Positions 42,284-51,865 of a stretch of 64,000 bases of DNA are shown in pieces. A program made the translations under genes and the position numbers. The notes below the pieces were generated by a model. The model saw only the letters and a program-made list of their open reading frames with translations. It had not been told where the DNA came from and did no database searches. The DNA comes from CAVYXF01 sp963772335. GTDB lineage: Bacteria; Pseudomonadota; Alphaproteobacteria; Rhizobiales; Rhodomicrobiaceae. The stretch covers positions 124,001-188,000 of the forward strand of contig CAVYXF010000004.1 of NCBI GenBank assembly GCA_963772335.1, read 5' to 3'. Positions within the stretch are counted from its first letter, which is position 1. Each line of letters opens with the position of its first letter.

Positions 42284-43321
42284 CTATTGGGCGGCGGTGT
42301 GGACCAACACCGGCCGTTCAGCCAAATCGTCGCGCAAGGCCTCGGCAAGCCGCCTGAAGGGGCCGAGATCAACGACCCAAAATCCATCGAAGGGGTCGGC
42401 GATATCGTTGAGCATAAGCAGCAAAAAGCTGTTCAGCGCGCCCATCAGGAAAATGATGTAATACTGGCCGAGAATTGCGGGGCTGTTCTCCTCAAGCGGC
42501 TTGACCATAAATGGTGCAATCTGACCCAGCGCCATCAGCCACAAAGCCCAGATCAGATAATGCGGAATTTTCTCCCCGATCGAAGCAATCCGCCTCGAGC
42601 GCAGGATACCCAGCTCGCCATGGGCCTCCATGATTTTGACGAGGGCGTTGTGATCGTTCTGGTCCTCGGGGGTCATTTGGGCGATATCGCGCTGACAATC
42701 TCGCAGCAGCCGCAGATTTTCCGCGTTGAGATGCTGGTCTTTGAAAGAGTAGACGTTGGTTGCGTAGCTGAGCAGCTTGTTCTTCAACGCGAGCACCGCT
42801 TCCCGCGTCTGCACCGATGCCGTATTTTCGAAATAGTAGGTCATTTCCGAGATGGAGCGGATCTTATACGCTTCATCCGTCACGTTCTTTTTGATCGAGT
42901 CGAAGTCTTCAATACCCTTGACCAGAGCGAGGGCGGTAATGATTGCGTAAAGCGTGGCGATACCGGAATAGAAGCTTTCGCGGTAATCATCATGAAGACG
43001 CAGATAGGAGAGGTCGATATTCCATTCGCTAAAAAGGACATAGACCTCGACGCAGATGGCGCCGATCAGGACCGGCAAAACGCATCGGAAGATGATCGAA
43101 CAGTGATCGCGCACCCAAGGCGTCAACCAGACGATAAAATAGCCCGCCACCAAGCCCCCGCGCACCAGCGGATGCCAGCCTGGGTATAACACCAAAAGCA
43201 AGATCAGGACGAGGGTGACGCCATCAACCGAGGTGAGAAAGTTCAGGATCGGATGCCGAGGCTCCTCAGCCTCGGGCGTCGGATCGCGGCGGAAAGGATC
43301 CTGCTCTACCATGGAAATCAT
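42284..43321 (-). CDS. DUF4239-like (bestrophin-like) membrane protein
   Basis: A 345-residue integral membrane protein. Likely spans: VTLVLILLLVLYPGWH (about 34-52), a pair at about 56-72 and 78-98, one around 120-140 (SGIATLYAIITALALV) and two after residue 255 (IWALWLMALGQIAPFM; YYIIFLMGALNSFLLLML). The central soluble part (about 145-250) is helical. The order of spans and the C-terminal LNDIADPFDGFW fit the DUF4239 'bestrophin-like' group, but the match is by pattern only. A function as an anion channel is not established. ATG at 43312 is an equally possible start. The gap 43322-43420 holds no gene. Confidence 0.65.
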   Translation of the reverse strand: MISMVEQDPFRRDPTPEAEEPRHPILNFLTSVDGVTLVLILLLVLYPGWHPLVRGGLVAGYFIVWLTPWVRDHCSIIFRCVLPVLIGAICVEVYVLFSEWNIDLSYLRLHDDYRESFYSGIATLYAIITALALVKGIEDFDSIKKNVTDEAYKIRSISEMTYYFENTASVQTREAVLALKNKLLSYATNVYSFKDQHLNAENLRLLRDCQRDIAQMTPEDQNDHNALVKIMEAHGELGILRSRRIASIGEKIPHYLIWALWLMALGQIAPFMVKPLEENSPAILGQYYIIFLMGALNSFLLLMLNDIADPFDGFWVVDLGPFRRLAEALRDDLAERPVLVHTAAQ

Positions 43322-43420
43322 TCGCCCAGTTGAGAGCCGCGCACCCTGCGGCGCCTCACCCGCATACTCAGTTGGCAGAGAAAAATCAATCTTCCGGCGG
43401 CACGCTTTGCTGTGCGCTTT

Positions 43421-45589
43421 CTACTCCGCCGCCGAACGCGAGCCGTGACCAAGCCGCGCATTTAACTTGCGCACCAGATCGGCGGCAGCTTCGGCGATAT
43501 TGGTCCCCGGGCCGAAGATGGCCTGCGCGCCCGCGGCATAGAGGGCGTCATAATCCCGGGGCGGAATGACTCCCCCGACCACGATCATAATATCCGGGCG
43601 GCCTTGGGCGGCGAGTTCCGCCTTAAGCTCCGGAACCAGCGTGAGGTGGCCAGCGGCAAGCGAAGAGACGCCGACGATATGCACGTCGTTCTCGATCGCT
43701 TGCCTTGCGACCTCGGCGGGGGTGGTGAACAGCGCGCCGATATCGACGTCGAAGCCGAGATCGGCGAAGGCCGAGGCGATCACCTTCTGGCCGCGGTCGT
43801 GGCCGTCCTGGCCGACCTTGGCGACCAGGATGCGCGGGCGGCGGCCCTCATCGGTTTCGAAGGCATCCGTCAGGGTTAGGACGCGACGCGCAGCTTCGTT
43901 CATCTGCCCTATCTCCTGCCGATAGACGCCCGAGATGGCGCGGATGTCGGCATTGTGGCGCCCCCACGCCTTCTCCAAGGCCAGCGAGATCTCCCCGACC
44001 GTCGCCTTGGCGCGCGCCGCGTTAATGGCAAGCTCCAGGAGATTCCCCTGCCCGCTCTCGCCGGCATTGGTGAGCGCATCCAGCGTTGCTTCCACTTGGG
44101 CCGGATCGCGCTCCTCTCTCAGCCGCCGCAGCTTCTCGATCTGCGCGGATCGGACGGCAGAATTGTCGACAACCAGCACATCGACCGGCCTGTCGTTCTC
44201 GGGCTTGTACTTGTTCACGCCGACGATGGTCTGGGCGCCGCTGTCGATGCGCGCCTGGGTACGGGCCGCCGCCTCCTCGATACGGAGCTTGGGCAAACCG
44301 GCGCTGATGGCCTTGGCCATGCCGCCGAGCTGCTCGACTTCGCGGATGTGGCCTAAGGCTTTCTTGGCCAACTCGTAGGTCAGCCGCTCGACATAGTAGC
44401 TGCCGCCCCACGGGTCGATAACGCGGCAGGTCCCCGTCTCCTGGGCGATGAAGAGCTGGGTGTTGCGGGCGATGCGCGCCGAGAAGTCGCTGGGCAGGGC
44501 AAGCGCTTCGTCGAGCGCATTGGTGTGCAGCGACTGGGTGCCGCCATGCGTCGCGGCAAGCGCCTCGACGCAGGTGCGCACGACGTTGCTGTAGACATCC
44601 TGCGCGGTGAGGCTCCAGCCGGAGGTCTGACAATGGGCGCGCAGCGACATCGAGCGCGGGCTTTTGGCGCCAAGCTGCTTCATGATTTTCGCCCAGATGA
44701 GGCGCCCGGCGCGCATCTTGGCGACTTCCATGAAGAAGTTCATGCCGATCGCCCAGAAGAAGGAGAGGCGCGGCGCGAAATCGTCCACGGCAAGCCCGGC
44801 GGCCTGACCGGCGCGCACATATTCCATGCCGTCGGCGAGCGTGTAGGCGAGTTCGAGGTCGGCCGTCGCGCCGGCCTCCTGCATGTGATAGCCCGAGATC
44901 GAGATCGAGTTGAATTTCGGCATCTTCTTCGAGGTATAGGCGAAGATGTCGGAGATGATCCGCATCGAAGGCGTGGGCGGATAGATGTAGGTGTTGCGGA
45001 CCATGAACTCCTTCAAAATGTCGTTCTGAATGGTTCCGGCAAGCTTCTCCGGCGGCAGGCCGTGCTCTTCACCCGCGACGATAAACAGCGCCAGAATCGG
45101 CAACACCGCGCCGTTCATGGTCATCGACACCGTCATCTCCGACAGCGGAATCCCGTCGAACAGGGTGCGCATGTCATAGATGGAGTCGATGGCGACACCG
45201 GCCATGCCGACATCGCCCTTCACCCGCGGATGGTCGCTGTCATAGCCGCGATGGGTGGCGAGATCGAAGGCGATGGAGAGCCCCTTCTGGCCGGCCGCCA
45301 GATTGCGGCGGTAGAAGGCGTTCAATTCCTCGGCGGTGGAGAAGCCGGCATATTGGCGGATGGTCCAGGGCTGCTGGACATACATGGTCGGATAGGGCCC
45401 GCGCAGAAACGGGGGCAGGCCCGGCAGACCGTCCAGAAATTCGAGGCCGGAGAGATCGCCGGCATCGTAGACGGGCTTGACTGGAATGCCCTCTGGCGTC
45501 AGCCAGGGCTCAGCTTCTCCTTCCGGCGCTTTGCTGTCGCCTTCGGGAAGCGCCCATGTGATATCGGCGAAGTTCGGCAAATCGCTCAT
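43421..45589 (-). CDS. Methylmalonyl-CoA mutase, large (catalytic) subunit
   Basis: A 722-residue adenosylcobalamin-dependent mutase, interconverting (R)-methylmalonyl-CoA and succinyl-CoA. The TIM barrel opens with YVQQPWTIRQYAGFSTAEE; FDLATHRGYDSDHPRV and ISGYHMQEAGAT hold substrate-binding residues. The C-terminal B12 domain begins at ILVAKVGQDGHDRG, with the cobalt-ligand motif DGHDRG. It follows the small-subunit gene by six bases, so the pair forms an alpha-beta enzyme. Neither the chaperone meaB nor the epimerase gene is in the window. Confidence 0.97.
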   Translation of the reverse strand: MSDLPNFADITWALPEGDSKAPEGEAEPWLTPEGIPVKPVYDAGDLSGLEFLDGLPGLPPFLRGPYPTMYVQQPWTIRQYAGFSTAEELNAFYRRNLAAGQKGLSIAFDLATHRGYDSDHPRVKGDVGMAGVAIDSIYDMRTLFDGIPLSEMTVSMTMNGAVLPILALFIVAGEEHGLPPEKLAGTIQNDILKEFMVRNTYIYPPTPSMRIISDIFAYTSKKMPKFNSISISGYHMQEAGATADLELAYTLADGMEYVRAGQAAGLAVDDFAPRLSFFWAIGMNFFMEVAKMRAGRLIWAKIMKQLGAKSPRSMSLRAHCQTSGWSLTAQDVYSNVVRTCVEALAATHGGTQSLHTNALDEALALPSDFSARIARNTQLFIAQETGTCRVIDPWGGSYYVERLTYELAKKALGHIREVEQLGGMAKAISAGLPKLRIEEAAARTQARIDSGAQTIVGVNKYKPENDRPVDVLVVDNSAVRSAQIEKLRRLREERDPAQVEATLDALTNAGESGQGNLLELAINAARAKATVGEISLALEKAWGRHNADIRAISGVYRQEIGQMNEAARRVLTLTDAFETDEGRRPRILVAKVGQDGHDRGQKVIASAFADLGFDVDIGALFTTPAEVARQAIENDVHIVGVSSLAAGHLTLVPELKAELAAQGRPDIMIVVGGVIPPRDYDALYAAGAQAIFGPGTNIAEAAADLVRKLNARLGHGSRSAAE

Positions 45590-45595
45590 GACGGC

Positions 45596-47707
45596 TTACC
45601 TCTTGCGTGCCGGGCTTCGCCCCGTCGCGGGCAGTTCGTCTTCTTCATCGTAATCCTCGGTCGCGGCGTTGCCGAGTTCGTTGACGCGCATGGCCTCATG
45701 CAGCTCGGCCAAGATCTTCAGCGCATCGCAGCCTTCATAGATGATGCGATCGATGGCGCGCTTGTCCTCCTCGGGGAGGAGGCTCAGCGTTGCGGGACTA
45801 GCCGCCAGATAAACCGCGACGGCGCCGGCCTTTTTCAGCGTCGGCGCAGCTCCGGGCAAGGCGGTCAGCGTCTTGGGCGAGGCGCAGATGCAGGCAATCG
45901 GCGCAGGAGAGCGCTGAAACTTCCGGGTGAGCGCGGCGAGCTCGGTGAAGCCGCCCTGGTCCATTACCTCGATGCCGCCTGCGGCGAAGAAATTCTGCGC
46001 CCAGCTCGCCTGTGCATTGTAATCCGCCAGCCGGCCGAGATTGGCGAGGAACACCGGGGGGCGCACTTTCACCCTGGCCAGCGCCCGGTCGGAGGCGGTG
46101 CGCAGCTTCTCGAAGCCTTCCGCTGCGCGCTCGGTCGTCGGTGGAATGAAGTCGTAGCGCTCCATCAGCGTCTCGCAGGCGCGCTCAAGGCCCTTGAGTG
46201 TCGCGCCCGAATGGGCTGCAGCGATCATAGCCGCGAAGCGCTTGCCAAGGCCAGCCGGCGGAAGCACCGGCACTTCGCCTTCCTCGTCCAGCGAGGCGAG
46301 GTTGAGGCGCATATCCTCCGGCCGGGAGAAGAGCGGCTGCTCGCTGAGATTGGGAAAGGCGGAGACGCCGGTAATCTTATCCTTGCCGCGGGCGATATTG
46401 CGCTGGCGGCGAATGCGCACATCGGTAAGCGCGCGGAAGACGATGCCCTGCTCCAGCGCGGCGATGATCCCGCCAGCGGCCTCGATACGGCGGAACTCCT
46501 CCCAAGCGAGCGCGGCTAGCCGGTGGGTCAGATCCTCGACATACCAGGAACCGCCGGCTGCATCGGCCACGCGGCCGAGATGCGCCTCCTCCTGGAGGAT
46601 CAGCTGGGTATTGCGGGCAAGATTCCTGGCAAAAGCATCGGGCGTGCCGTGGCGGGTGTTGAACGGAATAAGCAGAATGCCCTGTGCACCGCCGACCGCC
46701 GCGCCAAAGGCTGCGGCGGTGCCGCGCAGCAAATTGATATAGGGATCGCGCTCGGTAACGCCGCGGAACGACATCTCCGCGATCAGCGCTGGCGGTGAGG
46801 CCGGGAAGCCGGCGACCTCGCCGACCCGCGACCAGAGCGCACGCATGGCGCGGAACTTGGCGATGGTGAGGAACAGGTCGCTCTCGGCCGTCAGGCAGAA
46901 CTGAATGGCATCCGCCGCTGCTTCCAGAGGCCAGCCCGCCTGCATCAGCGCGCGCGCATAGCTGACGGCCGCCGCAAGCGTATAGGCCAGCTCTTCCTTG
47001 GCCGACCCGCCGGCTTGATGCCACGCGCGGCCGGTCGCCAGGAACGGGCGCAGCCGGTAGCCTTTATCGCGCAGGCAGCTCGCGGCATCGACTGCGTCGG
47101 CGAGAATCTTCTGCCGCTCGGCGGGAACGAGGCCCTGCGCCGCGGTGATGCTGATCGGGTCGAGGCCGGCCGAGCCGTTCACGCTTTCCGGGATGACGCC
47201 GCTTTGCTCCCAGAAGGCGGTTATCAGCGCGGCACCGGCCAGGGTATCGAACCCTCCCGAGAGATAGAGCCGGGCATCGCCGAGACGCGCCCCGTCGAAC
47301 ACCTTCTCCAGTGCGGTCAGCGTTCGGGCGCCGAGATAGGCTCCGCCATAGGGGATGTTGCCGCCGAGCTGTAGCCAGAAGCCCTGAACGCCGTTCGCCA
47401 GATCGGATTTGAGCTGGCAATTGGCTTCGGCGATGTCGAGATGATCGAGCAGCTGAATGACGGTCCACGGCCGGCCGTCCTGTTGCATAGGCCGGCCACG
47501 GATGAAAGGACGCGCATCCGGCTCCCCCGAGGCAAGGGCGAAATGCGCCGAACCGGCCTCAGTATAGAGCGGCGCGGTCGCGATGCCCTCGTAGAGCGGT
47601 GTTTCAAGCGCGGACAACGGCGCGCCGCCGAGCGCCTTCAGCGCTGCGGCCTGCCAGTCTTCCATTGAAGGCGCATCGGAGCCTCCAGCGAGATCGAGCT
47701 CATCCAT
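45596..47707 (-). CDS. Methylmalonyl-CoA mutase, small subunit
   Basis: A 703-residue paralogue of the large subunit. It keeps the barrel fold (GVQGFWLQLGGNIPYGGAYLG; SYYVED-like segment GGSWYVEDLTHRLA) but lacks the DxHxxG cobalamin motif: the matching domain reads APIACICASPKTL, as expected for the non-catalytic partner. The C-terminus is acidic then basic (EDYDEEDELPATGRSPARKR). The frame is open to 47767, but ATG at 47707 gives the family start (MDELDLAGG) and avoids overlap with the 3' end of the next gene. First gene of the mutase operon. Confidence 0.94.
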   Translation of the reverse strand: MDELDLAGGSDAPSMEDWQAAALKALGGAPLSALETPLYEGIATAPLYTEAGSAHFALASGEPDARPFIRGRPMQQDGRPWTVIQLLDHLDIAEANCQLKSDLANGVQGFWLQLGGNIPYGGAYLGARTLTALEKVFDGARLGDARLYLSGGFDTLAGAALITAFWEQSGVIPESVNGSAGLDPISITAAQGLVPAERQKILADAVDAASCLRDKGYRLRPFLATGRAWHQAGGSAKEELAYTLAAAVSYARALMQAGWPLEAAADAIQFCLTAESDLFLTIAKFRAMRALWSRVGEVAGFPASPPALIAEMSFRGVTERDPYINLLRGTAAAFGAAVGGAQGILLIPFNTRHGTPDAFARNLARNTQLILQEEAHLGRVADAAGGSWYVEDLTHRLAALAWEEFRRIEAAGGIIAALEQGIVFRALTDVRIRRQRNIARGKDKITGVSAFPNLSEQPLFSRPEDMRLNLASLDEEGEVPVLPPAGLGKRFAAMIAAAHSGATLKGLERACETLMERYDFIPPTTERAAEGFEKLRTASDRALARVKVRPPVFLANLGRLADYNAQASWAQNFFAAGGIEVMDQGGFTELAALTRKFQRSPAPIACICASPKTLTALPGAAPTLKKAGAVAVYLAASPATLSLLPEEDKRAIDRIIYEGCDALKILAELHEAMRVNELGNAATEDYDEEDELPATGRSPARKR

Positions 47708-47748
47708 GCACGATATTATCCGCAGCCCAGCCGCAGCGTCCACCCCTG

Positions 47749-48705
47749 CTAAAGTGTGGGGGACCAAAAAGCCGGATGATATTCGTATCCTGACTTGGTT
47801 CGCGAAACGTTTCCGATTCCTGGAAAGTCGAGATGCATGCCGGCCACCATCAGCTTGTCCGTGTTCACCTGATCGAACACGGCGTTGCGAGTGGAGATCG
47901 CCTGATTTGGGTCAACATCGAAGGAAATCGCCCATTCCGGATGCGGGAACTGTAGGGCGGCGGTGTGAATGATGTCGCCCCAGATGAGCAGGGTGTCGTC
48001 GTCTGAGGCGACGCGAACCATAGTATGGCCCGGGGTATGGCCGGATGCGGGCACCGCCGTCAGCCCCGGGGCAATTTCGCCACCGGTAATCTTCCGCAGG
48101 CGGTTGGCATAGGGCTTCACCGCCGCACGTGCGCCTTCGAACATGGTTTTCATTTCGCTCGGCGCCTGATTCATCATGCCGTCATCGTGCCAGAAGGCAT
48201 ATTCCTTCTCGGTCATCACCAGCTCGGCATTTGTGAACAGGGCCTTGCCCTGAGTATCGATAAGGCCGCCCGCGTGATCCGGGTGGAGGTGGGTCATAAA
48301 CACCAGATCGACGTAGGCGGGATCGAAGCCGGCCGCCATCAGATTGGTGGGCACCTTGCCGAGCGTTGGTCCCAGCACATTGGCGGTGCCGGTATCCACG
48401 AGCACCAGGGCGTTTCCGGTATTGACGACGTAAGCATTGACGGCGGTCGGCATTTTGGGTGCCCGGTGCGCCGCTTCGAGGAGCTCGAGCGCTTCGCCCT
48501 TATCGGCGCTCGGGTATAAAGATGGGTCCAGCTCCAGGACGCCGTCGTTCAGGGCCGTGATTTCATAGTCACCGACGGAGAATCGGTAATAGGCGGGAAC
48601 TTGCCGTCCCTGCAGGGGCACTTTGGCGTGTGTGGGGCGGGGAAGGGCAGCCGCGCACAAGCCCGCCGCCGAGATTTGCAGGAAGCTCCGACGATCGAAG
48701 GTCAT
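47749..48705 (-). CDS. Tat-exported MBL-fold metallo-hydrolase (second copy type)
   Basis: A 318-residue metallo-beta-lactamase-fold protein with a Tat signal (DRRSFLQISAAGLCAAALP). Zinc motifs are THLHPDHAGG, SGHTPGHTM, the Asp in IWGDIIH and the His in AGMHLDFPG. It is similar in plan to the 40061-41053 enzyme (both have N-terminal Tat signals and H-L/F-HPDH) but diverged throughout. It lies 41 bases upstream of the mutase small-subunit start on the same strand, so cotranscription is possible, though no functional link is evident. Confidence 0.93.
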   Translation of the reverse strand: MTFDRRSFLQISAAGLCAAALPRPTHAKVPLQGRQVPAYYRFSVGDYEITALNDGVLELDPSLYPSADKGEALELLEAAHRAPKMPTAVNAYVVNTGNALVLVDTGTANVLGPTLGKVPTNLMAAGFDPAYVDLVFMTHLHPDHAGGLIDTQGKALFTNAELVMTEKEYAFWHDDGMMNQAPSEMKTMFEGARAAVKPYANRLRKITGGEIAPGLTAVPASGHTPGHTMVRVASDDDTLLIWGDIIHTAALQFPHPEWAISFDVDPNQAISTRNAVFDQVNTDKLMVAGMHLDFPGIGNVSRTKSGYEYHPAFWSPTL

Positions 48706-48788
48706 TGGAACACCTCATCGTTTGCGAAAAAGGCGACCAATAGCTTCAAAAGCAGCGATGCGGAACTGCCAATCGCGTGAGCTGACGC

Positions 48789-49196
48789 TCAGTATGTCAT
48801 GACCGGGGCTATGCCTTTGGCCTGTTTCACCCAATTTTCGCATTGATTGAGGCTGGGCAGCTGGCGCACGAGCTTGCGCTTCGCATTCGCCTCGACCATG
48901 GCCTGGCGCAGATTATCGGGACGACGCTTGGCAAGCTCCTTGACGGTATCCACACCGGCGATTTCCAGCAGCTCAGAAAACTCCTCTCCCACCCCCTTGA
49001 TGCGCATCAGGTCACTCATATTGGCCCACTTCAGGATGAGCTTTTCTTCGACGCCGGTTGCTTCGGAGAGGTCTTTGCGGCCTTTGCGGGTCGCTGCCCG
49101 GTCGAGCAGCTGCTTGGTATTGGTAATGCCGGCGGTTGCCAGCTTGGCCGCAAATTTGGCGCCGACGCCTTCGATCTTCTCGACCTTGTACTGCAC
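48789..49196 (-). CDS. DUF4332 domain protein (helix-hairpin-helix repeats)
   Basis: A 135-residue protein made of two helix-hairpin-helix-like modules: KIEGVGAKFAAKLATAGITNTKQLL and RIKGVGEEFSELLEIAGVDTVKELA, the usual DUF4332 arrangement. HhH modules bind DNA backbone non-specifically, and DUF4332 proteins are often near DNA-handling genes; here the divergent neighbour is a HerA-like ATPase gene. Function unknown. It has its own RBS (CCTCC complement, GGAGG near 49205). Confidence 0.85.
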   Translation of the reverse strand: MQYKVEKIEGVGAKFAAKLATAGITNTKQLLDRAATRKGRKDLSEATGVEEKLILKWANMSDLMRIKGVGEEFSELLEIAGVDTVKELAKRRPDNLRQAMVEANAKRKLVRQLPSLNQCENWVKQAKGIAPVMTY

Positions 49197-49446
49197 GAGG
49201 CCCTCCTTGGGATGTTCCTGTTTCGCGACCGCAACCCGGAAGTACTGCCAAGCCAGCGGACAAGCTTCATGATGTTAAGCACTGATCAAAAAGTTCCAAA
49301 GGCATTTTGTCGCAGGACGGGAGCTTCAACAAGCCACCTTTGCTTTGCAGAGGCAAAAGCAAGCTTGCCTGGAAGGTTTGGCCTCTAGCGTTTTTTGCGC
49401 TAGCAAGGAGAAGGCGAGCCAGCACCAGGGAGGCAGAGCGGAAATC

Positions 49447-50949
49447 ATGGCCGAAGCGGAAGAGGGCGGGATCTATGTCGGAACAAGCGTCAAAAAGGAG
49501 TATCTCCTCCTTCGGCTCGCTAACCGCCACGGACTGATCACCGGTGCGACTGGTACCGGCAAGACGGTCTCGCTACAAATCCTCGCCGAAGGCTTTTCCA
49601 AAGCTGGCGTGCCGGTGTTTGCGGCTGACATCAAGGGCGACCTGTCCGGCCTTGCCGAAAAGGGCGTCTCCAAGCCGTTCCTCGAGGAGCGGGCAAAGAA
49701 GATCGGGCTGGAGGATTACAGCTACGAAGCCACGCCCGTCATCTTCTGGGACCTGTTCGGGGAGCAGGGGCATCCGATCCGCGCCACCATTGAGGCAATG
49801 GGCCCGCTGCTACTCTCGAGGCTTTTAGAGCTGAACGAGGTGCAGGAGGGCGTGCTCAACATCGCCTTTCGGGTCGCGAAGGACGAGAAACTACCTCTCA
49901 TTGACCTGCCTGATCTGCGCGCCATCATTGCCCATATCGCCGACCGCGCCGACGAACTCAGCAAGCAGTACGGCAACATCGCCAAATCCTCGGTCGGGTC
50001 GATCCAGCGTCGTCTCCTGGTGCTGGAGCAGCAATCGGCGGATCAGTTCTTTGGCGAGCCCGCCCTCGACATCAAGGATTTCATGCGGACGACGCCGGAG
50101 GGGCGCGGCTATGTCAGCGTGCTCGCCGCCGACAAGCTGATGTCCTCGCCGCGCCTTTACGCCACTTTCCTGCTCTGGCTGATGAACGCGCTGTTCGACA
50201 AGCTTCCCGAGGTCGGCGATCCCGACAAACCGAAGCTGGTGTTCTTCTTCGACGAGGCGCATCTGCTCTTCGACGAAGCGCCCAAGCCGCTGCTCGAGCG
50301 CATCGAGCAGGTGACACGGCTGATCCGCTCCAAGGGGGTCGGGGTATACTATATCACCCAGAACCCGCTCGATGTGCCGGACACGGTCTCCAGCCAGCTC
50401 GGCAACCGCATCCAGCACGCGCTGCGCGCCTTCACGCCGCGGGAGCAAAAAGCGGTGAAGGCGGCCGCTACCACCTTCCGCCCCAATCCCGATCTCGATG
50501 TCGAACGCACCATTCTGGAACTCGGCGTCGGCGAAGCGCTGGTGTCCCTTCTGGAGAAGAAGGGCGAGCCATCGATCGTGCAGCGTACGCTAATCCGGCC
50601 GCCCTCCTCCCGGCTTGGACCCGTCACGCCGGATGAGCGTCGGCAGATCATCAATGCAAGCCCGGTCAAGGGCGTTTACGACGAACGGATCGACCGCAAA
50701 TCGGCGCATGAGCAGCTGAAAGAGCGGCCTGACGCTTCAGCCAATAGCCCCGCCGAGGCCGACAACTCTTACGAGCGCCACGGCGAATTCCGCGTTCCGA
50801 AAATTCCGGGCCGCGATCAGCCCCGCAAACCTGCGGCGCCCCGCAGCGACAGCGCGAGCGACGCCTTCACCAAGTCGCTGGCGCGCTCGCTCGGCACGAT
50901 AATTCCGCGAATTTTAGACCGCATTTTGCGGGGACGGCTCGGCCGGTAA
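49447..50949 (+). CDS. HerA-like ATPase, DUF853 / YjgR family
   Basis: A 500-residue ATPase of the HerA/FtsK superfamily. Walker A is GATGTGKTVS, near residue 34; Walker B is LVFFFDEAHLLF; a sensor-like ITQNPLDVPD and the arginine-containing block QLGNRIQHALRAFTPREQKA follow. The N-terminal part goes straight into KEYLLLRLANRHGLITG. The tail after residue 430 is hydrophilic and ends in a basic helix (IIPRILDRILRGRLGR). YjgR proteins are uncharacterised; some HerA proteins process DNA ends with a nuclease partner, but none is adjacent. The frame is open upstream to 49345; ATG at 49447 gives the family length. Confidence 0.92.
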   Translation: MAEAEEGGIYVGTSVKKEYLLLRLANRHGLITGATGTGKTVSLQILAEGFSKAGVPVFAADIKGDLSGLAEKGVSKPFLEERAKKIGLEDYSYEATPVIFWDLFGEQGHPIRATIEAMGPLLLSRLLELNEVQEGVLNIAFRVAKDEKLPLIDLPDLRAIIAHIADRADELSKQYGNIAKSSVGSIQRRLLVLEQQSADQFFGEPALDIKDFMRTTPEGRGYVSVLAADKLMSSPRLYATFLLWLMNALFDKLPEVGDPDKPKLVFFFDEAHLLFDEAPKPLLERIEQVTRLIRSKGVGVYYITQNPLDVPDTVSSQLGNRIQHALRAFTPREQKAVKAAATTFRPNPDLDVERTILELGVGEALVSLLEKKGEPSIVQRTLIRPPSSRLGPVTPDERRQIINASPVKGVYDERIDRKSAHEQLKERPDASANSPAEADNSYERHGEFRVPKIPGRDQPRKPAAPRSDSASDAFTKSLARSLGTIIPRILDRILRGRLGR

Positions 50950-51034
50950 CGCTGGGGTTCATTCAAAAACGGAGGTCGCATCCGGCCGCTCGTGCCCGGA
51001 GAAAGGCGAAACTTCAATTGAAAGGGGGAGCGAA

Positions 51035-51850
51035 ATGTTGCGAGCAGCCAGCACTATGGTGCTTTTGGGGGCGCTCTTCCTTGGGATTGATGCTACGCGC
51101 GCGCAGACGCCGAAGATCAGCAATGACGATCTCTACAAGGCTGAGACGGTGGTGACCGGGACAGGCGAAGCGGAGCGGATGCGCGGGTTCCGCGTCGGGG
51201 CCGAGGAAACCGTCATCAAGCTGACCGGCAACGCCAAGCTCGCCGGGAGTGCACGGATCGAGCCGATCCTAGACGACGCCGCGGCCCTGGTCGCAGATTA
51301 CAGTTATGAAGACCGCATGAAGGGCATTCCTATTCATGACGAGCAGGGCACGCGAGACCGTCCGCATTATCTGCGCATCCGTTTCGATAAGGCCAAGGTT
51401 GACGAGGCGCTTGCTGACGCAAGACTGAAGAAATGGAAAGCCGAGCGTCCACTGGTCGCGGTGTGGCTCGGCATCAAGGATGCGCGCAAGAAACATGTGC
51501 TCGCCAGCGAAGGCCCGGAGGGCTACGGGCAGCGCGAGGTGCTGGAGGAGGCGTCGAAGAAGCGCGGCGTGCCGATCGTGCTGCCGCCGCCAGGTGACTC
51601 GCCTGTGACCTATAACGTCATCGACAAGAGTCTATGGCATGTGCTTCAGCAGGAATCGGACAAGCTCGGTGCGCCTGCAGTCCTATACGGCACGCTCAAT
51701 TTCGACGGCAATGCTGCCTGGGATCTGCGCTGGACGCTCGCCGGCCCGCGCACCTATGCGAAATGGTCGAAGAAGGGGGTCACTTTCGATGTGGGTCTTA
51801 AAGATGCGATCGATCACGCGGCGGCGGCATTCGCCAAGAAGGCCAAGTAG
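51035..51850 (+). CDS. DUF2066 domain exported protein
   Basis: A 271-residue protein with a Sec signal peptide (MVLLGALFLGIDATRAQ, cut near residue 24). The mature part opens with the DUF2066 pattern YKAETVVTGTGEAERMRGFR and later has the repeat-like PLVAVWLGI and VLPPPGDSP segments. DUF2066 proteins are periplasmic or outer-membrane associated and have no known function. RBS AAGGGGGAG lies before the ATG. It is 15 bases upstream of the RNase T2 gene and likely cotranscribed. Confidence 0.88.
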   Translation: MLRAASTMVLLGALFLGIDATRAQTPKISNDDLYKAETVVTGTGEAERMRGFRVGAEETVIKLTGNAKLAGSARIEPILDDAAALVADYSYEDRMKGIPIHDEQGTRDRPHYLRIRFDKAKVDEALADARLKKWKAERPLVAVWLGIKDARKKHVLASEGPEGYGQREVLEEASKKRGVPIVLPPPGDSPVTYNVIDKSLWHVLQQESDKLGAPAVLYGTLNFDGNAAWDLRWTLAGPRTYAKWSKKGVTFDVGLKDAIDHAAAAFAKKAK

Positions 51851-51865
51851 CCCTGGGGTGGAGGG

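Noticed and set aside
44525..46519. Plus-strand open frame of 664 codons
   Set aside because: Antisense to both methylmalonyl-CoA mutase genes, whose motifs are intact; no recognisable domain in the frame.
49447..50949. HerA-like ATPase as part of an anti-phage system
   Set aside because: The sequence fits the housekeeping YjgR/DUF853 type, and no nuclease or SIR2-type partner is adjacent.
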